Positions 1 through 8,623 of a stretch of 33,682 nt of DNA are shown here, piece by piece. A program made the translations under genes and the position numbers. This stretch comes from Shewanella sp. NIFS-20-20 (GTDB taxonomy: Bacteria > Pseudomonadota > Gammaproteobacteria > Enterobacterales > Shewanellaceae), in contig NZ_JAHUTT010000043.1 of the NCBI RefSeq assembly GCF_019209865.1, positions 1 to 33,682 of the forward strand. Direction: 5' to 3'. The notes below the pieces were generated by a model. The model saw nothing but the letters and a program-made list of their open reading frames with translations, made no database searches and had not been told where the DNA came from. Positions within the stretch are counted from its first letter, which is position 1; every line of letters begins with the position of its first letter.

Positions 1-40
1 GATTGATATGAGTACGCGCCAAAGCTTCTGAAAGTTGCAT

Positions 41-74
41 AAAAAAATCCGATGACAAGGGGTCATCGGATTTT
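41..74 (-). terminator. Rho-independent terminator of the DUF4136 lipoprotein gene
   Basis: A 13-bp perfect stem (44-56 with 62-74) has a 5-nt loop. On the minus strand it is followed by a run of seven to eight T, so it is well formed for the lipoprotein gene that stops at 162. On the plus strand the only T tract is part of the stem itself, so any bidirectional function would be weaker. A smaller 6-bp hairpin (88-93 with 99-104) lies between it and the gene. Nothing else is recognisable in 1-161. Confidence 0.8.
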
Positions 75-161
75 GATCCTTTCAGTGAGATCGTCAAGCG
101 ATCTGTCTTAACTGATCGGCATTAGGCAATGGCCGCTGTTTTATCCAATCAACATTGCAGG

Positions 162-743
162 TTATGAGCCTGCTTTAGGGGGATAATTGGCTAAAATTTT
201 ATTGACGGCCTCATTGATAAACTGAGTACGCTCTTGCGGAGTGTCTTTATCACGAATGATATTGGACAAGGAGCCACGCCAGATTAATTTGCCAGTGGCC
301 TTATCAACAATATCCACAATTAGGGTACCGACATCATACTCACGGACTTGAGTTTGAGTTGAGGCACTGCCAGGCCCCCAAGGATTACCCCAGCCCCAAC
401 CCGGACCATAATAAGAATAATAAGGATTGTAACCATAGTAGTTAGTAAAGGTATCAACATCGACCTTGGTATCAACCTTTGTCAGGTAGTTCACCAGTAA
501 CTGCGCTTCGGGTTGACTGGTTTGAGTCAGACCTTTAGCAGCTAAATCGTTATTTATTGCTGAACGGACGCGCTCATCCATTAAGCCATCGAGATGATAC
601 TGCGACTCATCACCGGACTGAGTCACCCATGCATACGTAGTAAACCCAGAAAAATTCACCTCTGGATTATAATCCCAACTCGTTTGGACACTGCTACAAG
701 CGCTCAGTGCTAACACCATTACTGCCATCAATAATTTTTGCAT
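162..743 (-). CDS. DUF4136 family outer-membrane-type lipoprotein
   Basis: This is a predicted lipoprotein of 193 residues. The start chosen is the ATG at 743, because a strong GGAGG ribosome site lies about 8 nt upstream and the protein then opens with a lipoprotein signal peptide ending in the lipobox LSAC (lipidated Cys16). Starting further upstream, at 803, would put charged residues before the signal. The mature part matches the DUF4136 pattern: an N-terminal strand region (SWDYNPEVNFSGFTTYAW), a middle segment, and a C-terminal half with GTLIVDIVDKATGKLIWRG. A Tyr/Gly/Pro/Trp-rich insert at about residues 104-123 is low complexity. The function of the family is unknown; cell-envelope anchoring is inferred from the lipobox. 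The gene is transcribed alone, away from yciH, and has its own terminator. Confidence 0.85.
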   Translation of the reverse strand: MQKLLMAVMVLALSACSSVQTSWDYNPEVNFSGFTTYAWVTQSGDESQYHLDGLMDERVRSAINNDLAAKGLTQTSQPEAQLLVNYLTKVDTKVDVDTFTNYYGYNPYYSYYGPGWGWGNPWGPGSASTQTQVREYDVGTLIVDIVDKATGKLIWRGSLSNIIRDKDTPQERTQFINEAVNKILANYPPKAGS

Positions 744-1033
744 ATTTCCAACCTCCTCCAAAAAATCCATCTTGCCGCCTAGCATCGGGGACTCATCTGA
801 CAATGCAGAATAATCCCGAAAATTAGTGGTTTGAACGCAGCTAATTAATCCACACAGATTAGGTTGTAATAGATCTTAGATCCAGTATTTAGAGGAAATA
901 GTTCAATTAATTATTATTGAACTGACGCTTTTTCAACACGTTAATAACCTTAAGTCCGGCCTCACTCTGGGCTCCCGTTTAGGCTGAGATTTTGGTAACA
1001 TCACTTTCCATTTAGTCGCTAGGTAAGCTTATT

Positions 1034-1363
1034 ATGCGTATTGATCCCAATGTATTGTTGGTTTATAGCACAGATAAAGGCAAAATCACTGCCGAGCCAG
1101 AAGTGAAGACGCCACCAACAGGTGACGGCATCGTCAGGATCCATCGTGATACTAAGGGCAGAAAAGGCAAAGGTGTCAGTATTATTAAAGGATTAATGCT
1201 CGATGAAAAGGCATTAGAATCCTTAGCCAAAACCCTAAAAAAACAATGTGGTTGTGGTGGTACGGTCAAAGACTTCTGCATTGAAGTGCAAACCGACAAT
1301 CGCGAGCTGCTTAAGACCTTATTAGAAAAACAAAACTATACTGTCAAATTAGCAGGCGGATAA
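1034..1363 (+). CDS. yciH: SUI1/YciH-family translation initiation factor-like protein
   Basis: This 109-residue protein belongs to the SUI1/eIF1 family. The bacterial members (YciH) resemble eIF1 and can influence start-site selection in vitro, but their cellular role is not settled. Visible features are a basic N-terminal tail (RIHRDTKGRKGKGVSIIKG), then the compact alpha/beta SUI1 domain with LAKTLKKQCGCGGTVKD and a final strand pair. The CGCGG turn is typical of the family. An AGGTAAG element lies just before the ATG. It is followed 30 bp later by yqgE in the same direction, so the two may be cotranscribed. The length is normal for the family. Confidence 0.9.
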   Translation: MRIDPNVLLVYSTDKGKITAEPEVKTPPTGDGIVRIHRDTKGRKGKGVSIIKGLMLDEKALESLAKTLKKQCGCGGTVKDFCIEVQTDNRELLKTLLEKQNYTVKLAGG

Positions 1364-1393
1364 ACCGAATCACCTCATCACCCAGGGAAAAGC

Positions 1394-1957
1394 ATGCTAA
1401 GTCTTCAAAACCAACTCTTAATCGCAATGCCCACGCTTAATGACAGTATCTTTAAGCGCAGCCTGATTTATATTTGCGAGCATGACCATACTGGTGCCAT
1501 GGGGATTATTATCAATCGGCCGGCGGGGATCGATATTGGCGCATTGCTCGAACAAATGGAGCTTACGGACCCATCGCCCACCTTTGCCGACATCCCCAAG
1601 AATCAAGTATTGATTGGCGGTCCGGTCACGCCAGATCGTGGTTTTGTACTTCATAGTCCACAACCATTTTGGACCACCAGCCAGTCACTGAATGAGGAGT
1701 TAATGCTCACAACCTCTCGAGACATCTTGGCATCACTTGGCAGCGATAAAGCCCCAGCCAACTACTTAGTCGCGTTAGGCTATGCCGGCTGGGCGAAGGA
1801 CCAATTGGAACAAGAACTGGCCGATAATGCTTGGTTGACTGTAGCGGCAACCCCAGAGCTATTGTTTACCACAGAACATCAAGATAGGTGGCAAATCGCC
1901 ATGCAATCACTGGGATTTGATGTTTGGCAAATGTCGAGTCAGACCGGTCACGCATAA
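1394..1957 (+). CDS. yqgE: YqgE/AlgH family protein
   Basis: This 187-residue protein is a full-length UPF0301 (YqgE/AlgH) member. Diagnostic segments are the N-terminal [20 protein letters not shown], the [15 protein letters not shown] strand, the [16 protein letters not shown] motif and the C-terminal [13 protein letters not shown]. The biochemical function is unknown. The name AlgH comes from an effect on alginate regulation in Pseudomonas and should not be read as a function here. It sits directly upstream of ruvX, as in most gammaproteobacteria, and the gap of about 55 bp suggests one transcript. GGGAAAAGC before the ATG gives a modest ribosome site. Confidence 0.92.
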   Translation: MLSLQNQLLIAMPTLNDSIFKRSLIYICEHDHTGAMGIIINRPAGIDIGALLEQMELTDPSPTFADIPKNQVLIGGPVTPDRGFVLHSPQPFWTTSQSLNEELMLTTSRDILASLGSDKAPANYLVALGYAGWAKDQLEQELADNAWLTVAATPELLFTTEHQDRWQIAMQSLGFDVWQMSSQTGHA

Positions 1958-2011
1958 CCACTCCCAGCAAAGCGCAAACCCCAAGCGCCCAGCTAATGAA
2001 AGAAGTACATC

Positions 2012-2428
2012 ATGACACAAACAATTTTAGGTTTTGATTTTGGCACCAAAAGTATTGGTGTTGCCATTGGTCAGCAAGTCACAGGAACGGCCCGGCCGTT
2101 ATTATCCCTTAAAGCTTGCGATGGTATTCCTGATTGGGACCATATTGGCCGCATCATCAAGGAGTGGCAACCGGATTTAGTGGTTGTCGGTTTACCATTG
2201 AATATGGATGGTAGCGAACAAGAAATGACCCAGCGAGCTCGCAAGTTTGCCAATCGGATCAGTGGACGATTCGGAGTCAAGGTCGACACCCAAGATGAGC
2301 GCTTAACAACCGCCGACGCCAAGGCGCGACTGTTCGAGTTTGGTGGCTATAAAGCATTAACGAAAGATCAAATTGATGCAGTTTCTGCGGTATTAATTAT
2401 TGAAAGCTATTTTGACAATCAATATTGA
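2012..2428 (+). CDS. ruvX: YqgF/RuvX: putative pre-16S rRNA nuclease, Holliday-junction-resolvase fold
   Basis: This 138-residue protein has the RNase H-like YqgF fold. In E. coli, YqgF takes part in 5' maturation of 16S rRNA. A resolvase role was proposed from the fold and is less well supported. The first acidic catalytic strand is visible as [16 protein letters not shown] (Asp9), the second strand as [15 protein letters not shown], and the DERLTT motif follows at about residues 95-100. The C-terminal acidic segment [15 protein letters not shown] is also conserved. It follows yqgE in the usual order. The stop codon lies inside the base of a terminator stem, so this is the last gene of the transcript. 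Confidence 0.93.
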   Translation: MTQTILGFDFGTKSIGVAIGQQVTGTARPLLSLKACDGIPDWDHIGRIIKEWQPDLVVVGLPLNMDGSEQEMTQRARKFANRISGRFGVKVDTQDERLTTADAKARLFEFGGYKALTKDQIDAVSAVLIIESYFDNQY

Positions 2429-2460
2429 GCCAGCGCCTAACGGCATCTGGCTCATTGTTT
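2426..2460 (+). terminator. Terminator-like hairpin overlapping the ruvX stop
   Basis: An 8-bp stem (2426-2433 with 2447-2454) encloses a 13-nt loop and is followed by a T-rich but interrupted tail. It starts at the ruvX TGA and ends just before the stop of the converging hemH gene. The T tract is weak, so efficiency is uncertain. Confidence 0.5.
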
Positions 2461-2464
2461 GCCG

Positions 2465-3472
2465 TTAGAGGTAAGGCTTGACCAGATTTGCCATCATATC
2501 TATGTGTAAATCATCATCATTTAAACACGGGATATAACGGAAACTCTTGCCGCCAGCATGTTCAAAGATTTCACGGTTTTCACCGTCAATTTCTTCAAGT
2601 GTCTCTAAGCAATCGGCACTAAACGCTGGGCATGCCACCGCGATATCAGTAATCCCTTGGCTAGGCAAAGCGGCCATGGTGGCATCGGTATACGGCTGTA
2701 GCCAAGTGGCTTTGCCAAAACGCGACTGAAACGTGGTGAGAATGTCCGCGGGATCCATCGCTAATTTCTCGGCTACCAAGCGGCTGGTTTTCATGCAAAA
2801 ACAATAATAGGGATCGCCAAGTTCCAAATTCCGCTTCGGCATGCCATGGTAAGACAATACCAACTTTTGCGGTTTACCATGGGCATTGAAATCACGGCCG
2901 ATAGAATCACACAATGCCGTGATAAAATCGGGGTTATCGTGATAAGTATGAATGAAGTGCAATGACGGGATGTAGCGCCAGGTTTTGAGCTCAGCGGCTA
3001 TCGCATCAAAGACTGTCGCTGTGGTAGGCGCTGCGTATTGCGGATACAGCGGCAACACCACCATTTTATCGATCCCCTGGCTATGCATCTCTTGCATCAC
3101 GCTCGCAATCGAAGGGTTACCATAACGCATCGCGAGGTGAACACTCGCATCATCTTTCTCTAACACTTTCGCCAGTTTCGCCCGCTGGCGCACACTGATA
3201 TCCATCAAGGGTGAGCCAGCTTCGGTCCACACCAACTGATAGTTAGCTGCCGACTTTGCCGGGCGCGTCCGCAGGATAATGCCATGGAGGATAGCTTTCC
3301 AAATTAACTTTGGAATTTCAATCACTCGTGGATCTGATAGGAATTCAGCCAAGTATTCACGCACCGCCTTAGTGGTCGGTGCGTCTGGCGTTCCGAGATT
3401 GACTAAAAGTACTCCGGTTTTATTTCTTGCCTGATGACCGATGTCTTTTGAGAGTCCAGAATAGTTAGCCAA
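2465..3472 (-). CDS. hemH: Ferrochelatase
   Basis: This enzyme inserts Fe2+ into protoporphyrin IX as the last step of protoheme synthesis, at the inner face of the cytoplasmic membrane. It is 335 residues. Family hallmarks are GVLLVNLGTPDAP at the N-terminus, RYGNPSIASVM, VVLPLYPQYAAPTTATVFD, the catalytic-His motif LSYHGMP (His209) and the C-terminal PAFSADCLETLEEIDGENRE with its conserved glutamates. The start appears to be TTG at 3472: an AGAGG site lies about 7 nt upstream, and the next ATG would remove the first strand. A TTG start on a heme enzyme may lower expression. It is separated from gpx by 40 bp and may be cotranscribed with it. Some Shewanella carry two hemH paralogues, so this may not be the only copy. 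Confidence 0.95.
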   Translation of the reverse strand: MANYSGLSKDIGHQARNKTGVLLVNLGTPDAPTTKAVREYLAEFLSDPRVIEIPKLIWKAILHGIILRTRPAKSAANYQLVWTEAGSPLMDISVRQRAKLAKVLEKDDASVHLAMRYGNPSIASVMQEMHSQGIDKMVVLPLYPQYAAPTTATVFDAIAAELKTWRYIPSLHFIHTYHDNPDFITALCDSIGRDFNAHGKPQKLVLSYHGMPKRNLELGDPYYCFCMKTSRLVAEKLAMDPADILTTFQSRFGKATWLQPYTDATMAALPSQGITDIAVACPAFSADCLETLEEIDGENREIFEHAGGKSFRYIPCLNDDDLHIDMMANLVKPYL

Positions 3473-3512
3473 AACAGCCTCTTTATAATTTTAATGCCAA
3501 CAATGGCCGCTA

Positions 3513-4064
3513 TTAAAGCATAGAATTAATGGCCTGAGTAAGCTCTTCACTATCAGGTTTTACCCGAGAGTTGAACTGGATAACGGTTTCGCCATCGCCA
3601 CTCACTAAGTATTTGTAAAAATTCCATTTTGGTGATGCACTTTTATCAGCTAAATAGCTGAATACCGGATTAGCATCACTGCCACGCACACTCGATGGCG
3701 CCAACATGGTGAAAGTCACCCCGTAATTGATATAACACACCTCGGCAGTGTCGGCTTCCTTATCTTCTTCTTGAAAGAAATCATCAGAAGGAAAACCTAT
3801 GACGACTAATCCTTTATCTTTATAGGTTTGATGCAGCGCCTCTAACTGTTCAAATTGCGGGGTGAAACCACAATTACTGGCAGTATTTACCAACAATACC
3901 GGTTTTCCTTGCGTGATCTCGCACAAATCAAGTTGTTGTCCAGAGTGCAACTTTTTTACTTTTACATCCAAATAATCCGCACATTCACTGGCGTTGACCA
4001 TTGGCGATACTGCCAGTAATACCAAGGCCTGCAAGCTGGTTTTTGATTGAGTGAGCAATGACAT
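3513..4064 (-). CDS. Periplasmic glutathione-peroxidase-family protein
   Basis: This 183-residue peroxidase of the GPx family reduces hydroperoxides through a catalytic cysteine. The N-terminus is a signal peptide (hydrophobic stretch, cleavage likely at VNA-SEC), so the enzyme should act in the periplasm. The catalytic Cys65 is in TASNCGFTPQFE, and the Trp-Asn pair is in PKWNFYKYLV (Trp147, Asn148). Cys110 is placed to be the resolving cysteine of a thioredoxin-type, two-cysteine GPx. The usual NQF tetrad glutamine is replaced: the motif reads FPSDDF, with Asp95 at that position. It is upstream of, and codirectional with, hemH. The electron donor in the periplasm cannot be told from the sequence. 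Confidence 0.88.
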   Translation of the reverse strand: MSLLTQSKTSLQALVLLAVSPMVNASECADYLDVKVKKLHSGQQLDLCEITQGKPVLLVNTASNCGFTPQFEQLEALHQTYKDKGLVVIGFPSDDFFQEEDKEADTAEVCYINYGVTFTMLAPSSVRGSDANPVFSYLADKSASPKWNFYKYLVSGDGETVIQFNSRVKPDSEELTQAINSML

Positions 4065-4094
4065 CCTATTCCCCTTTATGAGTCGCTTGCTGTG

Positions 4095-4125
4095 ATAATA
4101 CGTTGTTCAGACCAATATTGTTCAA
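4095..4125 (-). promoter_or_regulatory. Possible promoter of the gpx-hemH unit
   Basis: On the minus strand a TTGAAC (4125-4120) and a TATTAT (4100-4095) resemble -35 and -10 hexamers, but the 19-bp spacer is longer than ideal. It lies about 30 bp upstream of the gpx ATG and just after the pilU terminator. It is proposed from sequence similarity only. Confidence 0.3.
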
Positions 4126-4131
4126 AAATCC

Positions 4132-4163
4132 AAAAAAAAACTGCTGATAACACAGCAGTTTTT
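4132..4163 (-). terminator. Rho-independent terminator of pilTU
   Basis: The CTGCTG/CAGCAG core (4141-4146 with 4153-4158) is extended by five A-T pairs and has a 6-nt loop. On the minus strand it is followed by an uninterrupted T run. It begins 24 bp beyond the pilU stop and separates pilTU from gpx. Confidence 0.85.
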
Positions 4164-4186
4164 ATCGCTTACGCGCTGAGAGGTCA

Positions 4187-5305
4187 TTAACCCAAATCTA
4201 AAGTCACATTATCCATTAATCCAGGACCTGAGCCTTGCGAGTCTTTGCCTTTGAGTTTTAACATTAACCGCAAATCATTGGGTGAGTCGGCATAATGCAG
4301 CGCATCGGCATAGCTAATTTCACCTTCCTGATATAAGAGATATAACGCCTGGTCGAAAGTCTGCATGCCTTGTTCGTTAGACTTGCTCATGGTTTCTTTC
4401 ATCAGATGCAGTTCATTCTTTTGGATCAGAGAAGAAATCCTTGGGGTGTTAATTAAGATTTCAATCGCGGCTCGCCGACCACAGCCATCGACTCTAGGGA
4501 CCAATTGTTGCGCCACAATGCCACGTAAATTCAGCGATAAATCGAACAAGAGCTGCTGATGCTTATTCTCAGGCACTAAATGCATGATCCGATCGAGCGC
4601 TTGGTTAGCGTTGTTCGCATGCAAGGTGGCCATGCATAAGTGACCGGTTTCAGCAAAAGATAAGGCGAACTCCATGGTTTCTTGAGTCCGAATTTCACCG
4701 ATTAAAATCACATCGGGCGCTTGACGCAACGAACTTTTGAGCGCCGAATCAAACGAGTCGGTATCAATCCCAACTTCTCGTTGCGTGACTATGCTCAACC
4801 TATGGTCATGGACGAACTCCACCGGATCTTCTATGGTTAAAATATGGCCGCGAGCATTGGCGTTGCGATAACCGACTAAAGCCGCAAGAGACGTCGATTT
4901 ACCGGTACCCGTACCACCAACCATAATGATCAGTCCGCGCTTACTCATGACTAAATCTTTAAGTACCGGAGGCAACCTAAGATCATCGACATCAGGGATA
5001 GTGGTTTCAATACGACGCATCACACACCCAGCCGACTCACGCTGCCAAAAAGCGCTAACACGAAAACGCCCCAACTCTTTTACAGCAAAAGCAAAGTTAC
5101 ATTCTCTGCTCGAATGAAACTCCTGCTTTTGCGCATCCGTCATCAAGGCCTCAACAAAACTCAAAGATTGCGCGGGAGTGAGTCGGTTTTCGCCAAGCTG
5201 TTGCAATTCACCGTCGATTTTAGCGCTCGGTGGAAAGCCTGCAGTCACAAACAGATCCGAAGCTTTGCGCTCAACCATGGTTTTCAAAAATGGGGTGACA
5301 TCCAT
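4187..5305 (-). CDS. pilU: Type IV pilus retraction-associated ATPase PilU
   Basis: This 372-residue AAA+ ATPase of the secretion/pilus GSPII_E family works as a PilT-dependent accessory motor for pilus retraction at the inner-membrane base. The N-terminal PAS-like domain includes ASDLFVTAGFPPSAKIDGEL. Walker A is GGTGTGKST (about residues 130-138), followed by the Asp box ILTIEDPVEFVH, Walker B VILIGEIR and the His box AETGHLCMATLHANNA. It lacks the AIRNLIRE retraction motif of PilT and has a longer C-terminal tail, which identifies it as PilU. AAGGAG precedes the ATG. It starts 11 bp after the pilT stop, so the two are one operon. Confidence 0.95.
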   Translation of the reverse strand: MDVTPFLKTMVERKASDLFVTAGFPPSAKIDGELQQLGENRLTPAQSLSFVEALMTDAQKQEFHSSRECNFAFAVKELGRFRVSAFWQRESAGCVMRRIETTIPDVDDLRLPPVLKDLVMSKRGLIIMVGGTGTGKSTSLAALVGYRNANARGHILTIEDPVEFVHDHRLSIVTQREVGIDTDSFDSALKSSLRQAPDVILIGEIRTQETMEFALSFAETGHLCMATLHANNANQALDRIMHLVPENKHQQLLFDLSLNLRGIVAQQLVPRVDGCGRRAAIEILINTPRISSLIQKNELHLMKETMSKSNEQGMQTFDQALYLLYQEGEISYADALHYADSPNDLRLMLKLKGKDSQGSGPGLMDNVTLDLG

Positions 5306-5316
5306 GTGTTGACTCC

Positions 5317-6354
5317 TTAGAAGCTTGTCTGTTTATTCGAACTCTTGCTCATGGCATCTTCACGGGTGATCAGGCCGCGGTTGACCAAATTCTGTAAACA
5401 TTGCTCCAGAGTTTGCATGCCATGGGCCATCCCCGTTTGAATAGCTGAGTACATTTGTGCCACTTTATCTTCACGGATTAAGTTACGAATTGCCGGTGTC
5501 CCCATCATAATTTCATGAGCAGCGACTCGGCCGCCACCGACCTTCTTAATCAAGGTTTGTGAAATAACGGCCTGCAACGATTCTGACAACATGGTTCTCA
5601 CCATGTCTTTCTCGCCCGCGGGGAAAACATCGACCACACGGTCAATGGTCTTAGCCGCCGAGGTGGTATGCAAGGTGCCAAACACCAAGTGACCGGTTTC
5701 AGCTGCAGTCATTGCTAAGCGGATGGTTTCTAAATCACGCATTTCCCCCACCAAAATGACATCGGGATCTTCACGTAATGCCGAACGTAACGCCGCATTA
5801 AAGCTATGAGTATGACGATGCACTTCCCGCTGGTTAATCAAACATTGTTTGTTTGGATGAACGAATTCAATCGGGTCTTCAATGGTCAAAATATGGTCAT
5901 GGCGATTTTCATTAATATAATCGACCATGGCGGCCAATGTTGTACTCTTACCCGAGCCCGTCGGGCCTGTGACCAACACTAATCCGCGTGGAAAGCTCGA
6001 AATCTTTTTGAAAATTTCCGGCGCGCCTAATTGCTCTAAAGACAAAATGTCGCTGGGAATAGTACGAAAGACTGCCGCCGCCCCGCGGGATTGATTAAAG
6101 GCATTGACCCTGAAACGGGCTAAGTTAGGCACTTCAAATGAAAAGTCTATTTCTAGGTGCTCTTCATAGTCTTTGCGCTGCTTGTCATTCATAATGTCGT
6201 ACACTAACGAATGCACACCTTGATGATCTAGCGCGGGGACATTGAGTTTCCTTACTTCGCCATCGACACGGATCATGGGGGGTACACCTGATGATAAGTG
6301 CAGATCTGAGGCGTTATGCTTTACACTAAATGCCAGTAATTCGGTAATTTCCAT
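5317..6354 (-). CDS. pilT: Type IV pilus retraction ATPase PilT
   Basis: This 345-residue hexameric ATPase powers depolymerisation of type IV pili (twitching, DNA uptake, surface sensing). The start is the ATG at 6354, giving the canonical MEITELLAFSVKHNASDLHL opening. The upstream in-frame TTG at 6378 would add eight residues not usual for PilT. Walker A is GPTGSGKST (about residues 130-138), the Asp box is ILTIEDPIEFVH, Walker B is VILVGEMRD, and the His box is AETGHLVFGTLHTTSA. The C-terminal AIRNLIRE motif required for retraction is present. The gene is divergent from yggS with only 35 bp between starts, so the two promoters must overlap. Confidence 0.96.
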   Translation of the reverse strand: MEITELLAFSVKHNASDLHLSSGVPPMIRVDGEVRKLNVPALDHQGVHSLVYDIMNDKQRKDYEEHLEIDFSFEVPNLARFRVNAFNQSRGAAAVFRTIPSDILSLEQLGAPEIFKKISSFPRGLVLVTGPTGSGKSTTLAAMVDYINENRHDHILTIEDPIEFVHPNKQCLINQREVHRHTHSFNAALRSALREDPDVILVGEMRDLETIRLAMTAAETGHLVFGTLHTTSAAKTIDRVVDVFPAGEKDMVRTMLSESLQAVISQTLIKKVGGGRVAAHEIMMGTPAIRNLIREDKVAQMYSAIQTGMAHGMQTLEQCLQNLVNRGLITREDAMSKSSNKQTSF

Positions 6355-6389
6355 AATACGGGATATCCCTTCAAACAAGTTATTACATC

Positions 6390-7094
6390 ATGACAACAAT
6401 AGCAGACAGACTGGCAATCGCCCAGCAAAGGATAATAAATGCGGCGCAATTAACTGGCCGTAACAGCAGTGAAATCAGACTGTTGGCAGTCAGTAAAACC
6501 AAGCCGATAGCCGACATCATCACTGCCTATGAGGCTGGCCAACGCCAATTTGGTGAAAACTATGTCCAAGAAGGCGTCGATAAAATCACCACCCTGTCGA
6601 CTCAATACCCAGAAATAGAATGGCATTTCATTGGACCATTACAATCTAATAAGAGCCGCTTAGTGGCCAGCCACTTCGATTGGATGCATACCTTAAGCCG
6701 CGAAAAAATCGCCCAGCGCTTAAACGACTATCGTCCCAGCGAAATGGCGCCATTAAATGTCTGTATTCAAGTGAATATCAGCGCTGAAGAGACTAAATCA
6801 GGCATTGATATCCATGATATTTTGCCCCTAGCGAACGCCATCCACAAGATGCCCAGGTTACGCTTACGTGGTCTGATGGCCATCGGGTCTACCAGCGCCG
6901 ATGTGGCTTTACAGCAACATGAATTTAGCACCTTAAACCAAGCATTTGCCGAGTTAAAATCAAGCTACCCCCACTTAGATACCTTATCTATGGGCATGAG
7001 TGGTGATTTGGATGCGGCCATTGCCAACGGCAGTACCTTAGTACGTATTGGCAGCGCGATTTTTGGTGAACGGCATTATTCAGACTCGATTTAA
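6390..7094 (+). CDS. yggS: YggS family pyridoxal-5'-phosphate homeostasis protein
   Basis: This 234-residue single-domain PLP-binding TIM barrel (alanine-racemase N-terminal fold) takes part in PLP, amino-acid and keto-acid homeostasis and has no known catalytic activity. The PLP lysine is Lys36 in LLAVSKTKP. Other conserved segments are GQRQFGENYVQEGVDK, WHFIGPLQSNK, the VNISAEETKSG strand and LSMGMSGDLDAAIANGSTLV, which holds the phosphate group. It begins 35 bp from pilT on the other strand and heads the yggS-proC-yggT-yggU series. A 6-bp hairpin with a T5 loop (7115-7131) lies between it and proC; it is probably not a full terminator. Confidence 0.95.
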   Translation: MTTIADRLAIAQQRIINAAQLTGRNSSEIRLLAVSKTKPIADIITAYEAGQRQFGENYVQEGVDKITTLSTQYPEIEWHFIGPLQSNKSRLVASHFDWMHTLSREKIAQRLNDYRPSEMAPLNVCIQVNISAEETKSGIDIHDILPLANAIHKMPRLRLRGLMAIGSTSADVALQQHEFSTLNQAFAELKSSYPHLDTLSMGMSGDLDAAIANGSTLVRIGSAIFGERHYSDSI

Positions 7095-7207
7095 CCAATG
7101 CCGCTGGTATTTCCCCCTTGTTTTTCAAGGGCAGAACCCAAATACTAAGAGACAAGCTGGACACGAATAACACCGGCTAGCACGCTGGTCGAAAACAAGG
7201 ATAACGA

Positions 7208-8026
7208 ATGTCTGATAGCAAGATTTGTTTTATTGGCGCTGGGAATATGACTCGCAGTATCGTCAGTGGTTTAATTGCCAATGGTCATGATCCAAAAGCC
7301 ATCATCACCACCAATCCGAGCCGCCCGAAACTCGAGGCCCTAGCTCAAGATTTTGGTGTAAATATCAGTAGCGATAACCTTGCCTCTGCAACAGCCAGCG
7401 ACGTGATAGTGCTGAGCGTTAAGCCGCAAATCATGGCGCAAGTTTGTGCCGAACTCGCCGCGATTGACTTATCAAACAAGCTGGTGATTACCATCGCCGC
7501 TGGGATCACCAGTGCCAGATACCAAGATTATTTCCAGCAACCACTGGCGCTCGTTCGTGCCATGCCTAATACCCCAAGTCAGTTAGGCCTTGGGATGACT
7601 GGCCTGTTTGCCACATCGAGCGTGAATGAGCAACAAGCTGCGCTATGCCAAGCGTTACTCAGCAGCATAGGTAAGATCATGTGGGTCAATAAAGAAGATG
7701 ATCTTAACTTAGTCATTGCCTTGGCAGGCAGCTCGCCTGCGTACTTTTTCTTGTTTATTGAAGCTATGATCGAATCTGCAACCCAATTGGGAATGGACGC
7801 CGAACAAGCAAGAGTGTTAGCCCAACAAGCGGCACTGGGTAGCGCGGCCATGCTGGAAAACAACCCTGAGATCTCGGTCAGTCAATTACGCCAAAACGTC
7901 ACCTCTAAGGGCGGTACTACCCATGAAGCCATTGTCACATTTGAGCAAGGTGGGCTGCGTCGTCTAGTGGATGATGCTATGAACAATGCCATCAAGCGTG
8001 CTCAAGAAATGGCGCAAACATTTTAA
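7208..8026 (+). CDS. proC: Pyrroline-5-carboxylate reductase
   Basis: This enzyme reduces 1-pyrroline-5-carboxylate to L-proline with NAD(P)H, the last step of proline synthesis; it is cytoplasmic. It is 272 residues, the normal family length. The N-terminal Rossmann motif is FIGAGNMTRSIVSGL, followed by the conserved RAMPNTPSQLGLGMTGL and AGSSPAYFFLFIEAM. The C-terminal dimerisation/active-site helix is LRQNVTSKGGTTHEAI. In many gammaproteobacteria proC lies next to yggS, and that is the case here; E. coli lacks it at this place. An AAGGATAA element precedes the ATG. Confidence 0.96.
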   Translation: MSDSKICFIGAGNMTRSIVSGLIANGHDPKAIITTNPSRPKLEALAQDFGVNISSDNLASATASDVIVLSVKPQIMAQVCAELAAIDLSNKLVITIAAGITSARYQDYFQQPLALVRAMPNTPSQLGLGMTGLFATSSVNEQQAALCQALLSSIGKIMWVNKEDDLNLVIALAGSSPAYFFLFIEAMIESATQLGMDAEQARVLAQQAALGSAAMLENNPEISVSQLRQNVTSKGGTTHEAIVTFEQGGLRRLVDDAMNNAIKRAQEMAQTF

Positions 8027-8071
8027 TTTAACCCACGATACAATCTTATTTTCACAAGGTAATACACGCTA

Positions 8072-8620
8072 ATGAATGCAATGACTTTTTTAATTAGTAC
8101 CCTGTTTGATCTCTATTTGATGGTGGTTATTTTACGCATTTGGCTGCAACTGGCTAAAGCTGACTTCTACAATCCTTTCAGCCAGTTTGTGGTCAAAGCA
8201 ACCCAACCGATTGTGGCACCATTACGCCGAGTCATTCCATCCATTGGCGCACTTGATACCGCCTCGTTACTGCTGGCTATTGCGGTAGTGATGCTAAAAG
8301 TAGCCTTATTAAGCGTCATCGCAGGTGCTAGCATGGATCCCGTGACCATGTTTATCTATGCCTTGGTGTCTGTAGTAAAACAAGCGGGCGTGCTCTTGTT
8401 CTGGATGCTGCTTATCCGCGCCATTTTAAGCTGGTTCCAACAAGGCTATAACCCCATTATTCAAGTCTTCAGTCAACTAACCGACCCTATCTTAAGCCCA
8501 ATCCGTCGTATTATTCCGCCGATTGGCGGACTGGATTTGTCGGTGATGGTGCTGATCATTGGCTTAAACTTTATCAATATCCTATTAGCTCAATACATCC
8601 CATTTTGGGCAGTGGTATAA
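8072..8620 (+). CDS. yggT: YggT family integral membrane protein
   Basis: This 182-residue membrane protein contains two tandem YGGT repeats, each a transmembrane pair flanking an amphipathic, Pro-rich motif: NPFSQFVVKATQPIVAPLRR with IPSIGALD, then NPIIQVFSQLTDPILSPIRR with IPPIGGLD. Four to six membrane segments are visible. The molecular function is not established; homologues have been linked to osmotic stress tolerance and, in other bacteria, to cell-division or membrane organisation. It is followed 3 bp later by yggU, so the two are translationally close. Confidence 0.93.
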   Translation: MNAMTFLISTLFDLYLMVVILRIWLQLAKADFYNPFSQFVVKATQPIVAPLRRVIPSIGALDTASLLLAIAVVMLKVALLSVIAGASMDPVTMFIYALVSVVKQAGVLLFWMLLIRAILSWFQQGYNPIIQVFSQLTDPILSPIRRIIPPIGGLDLSVMVLIIGLNFINILLAQYIPFWAVV

Positions 8621-8623
8621 ACG

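Noticed and set aside
1..40. Possible end of a plus-strand gene (stop TGA at 29-31) or start of a minus-strand gene (ATG at 40-38).
   Set aside because: Nine or thirteen codons are too few to identify. The ATG has no ribosome site and lies in the T tract of the terminator. Neither is called.
7115..7131. 6-bp hairpin with T5 loop between yggS and proC.
   Set aside because: It is short and has no T tail after the stem, so it is unlikely to terminate; kept only as a note under yggS.
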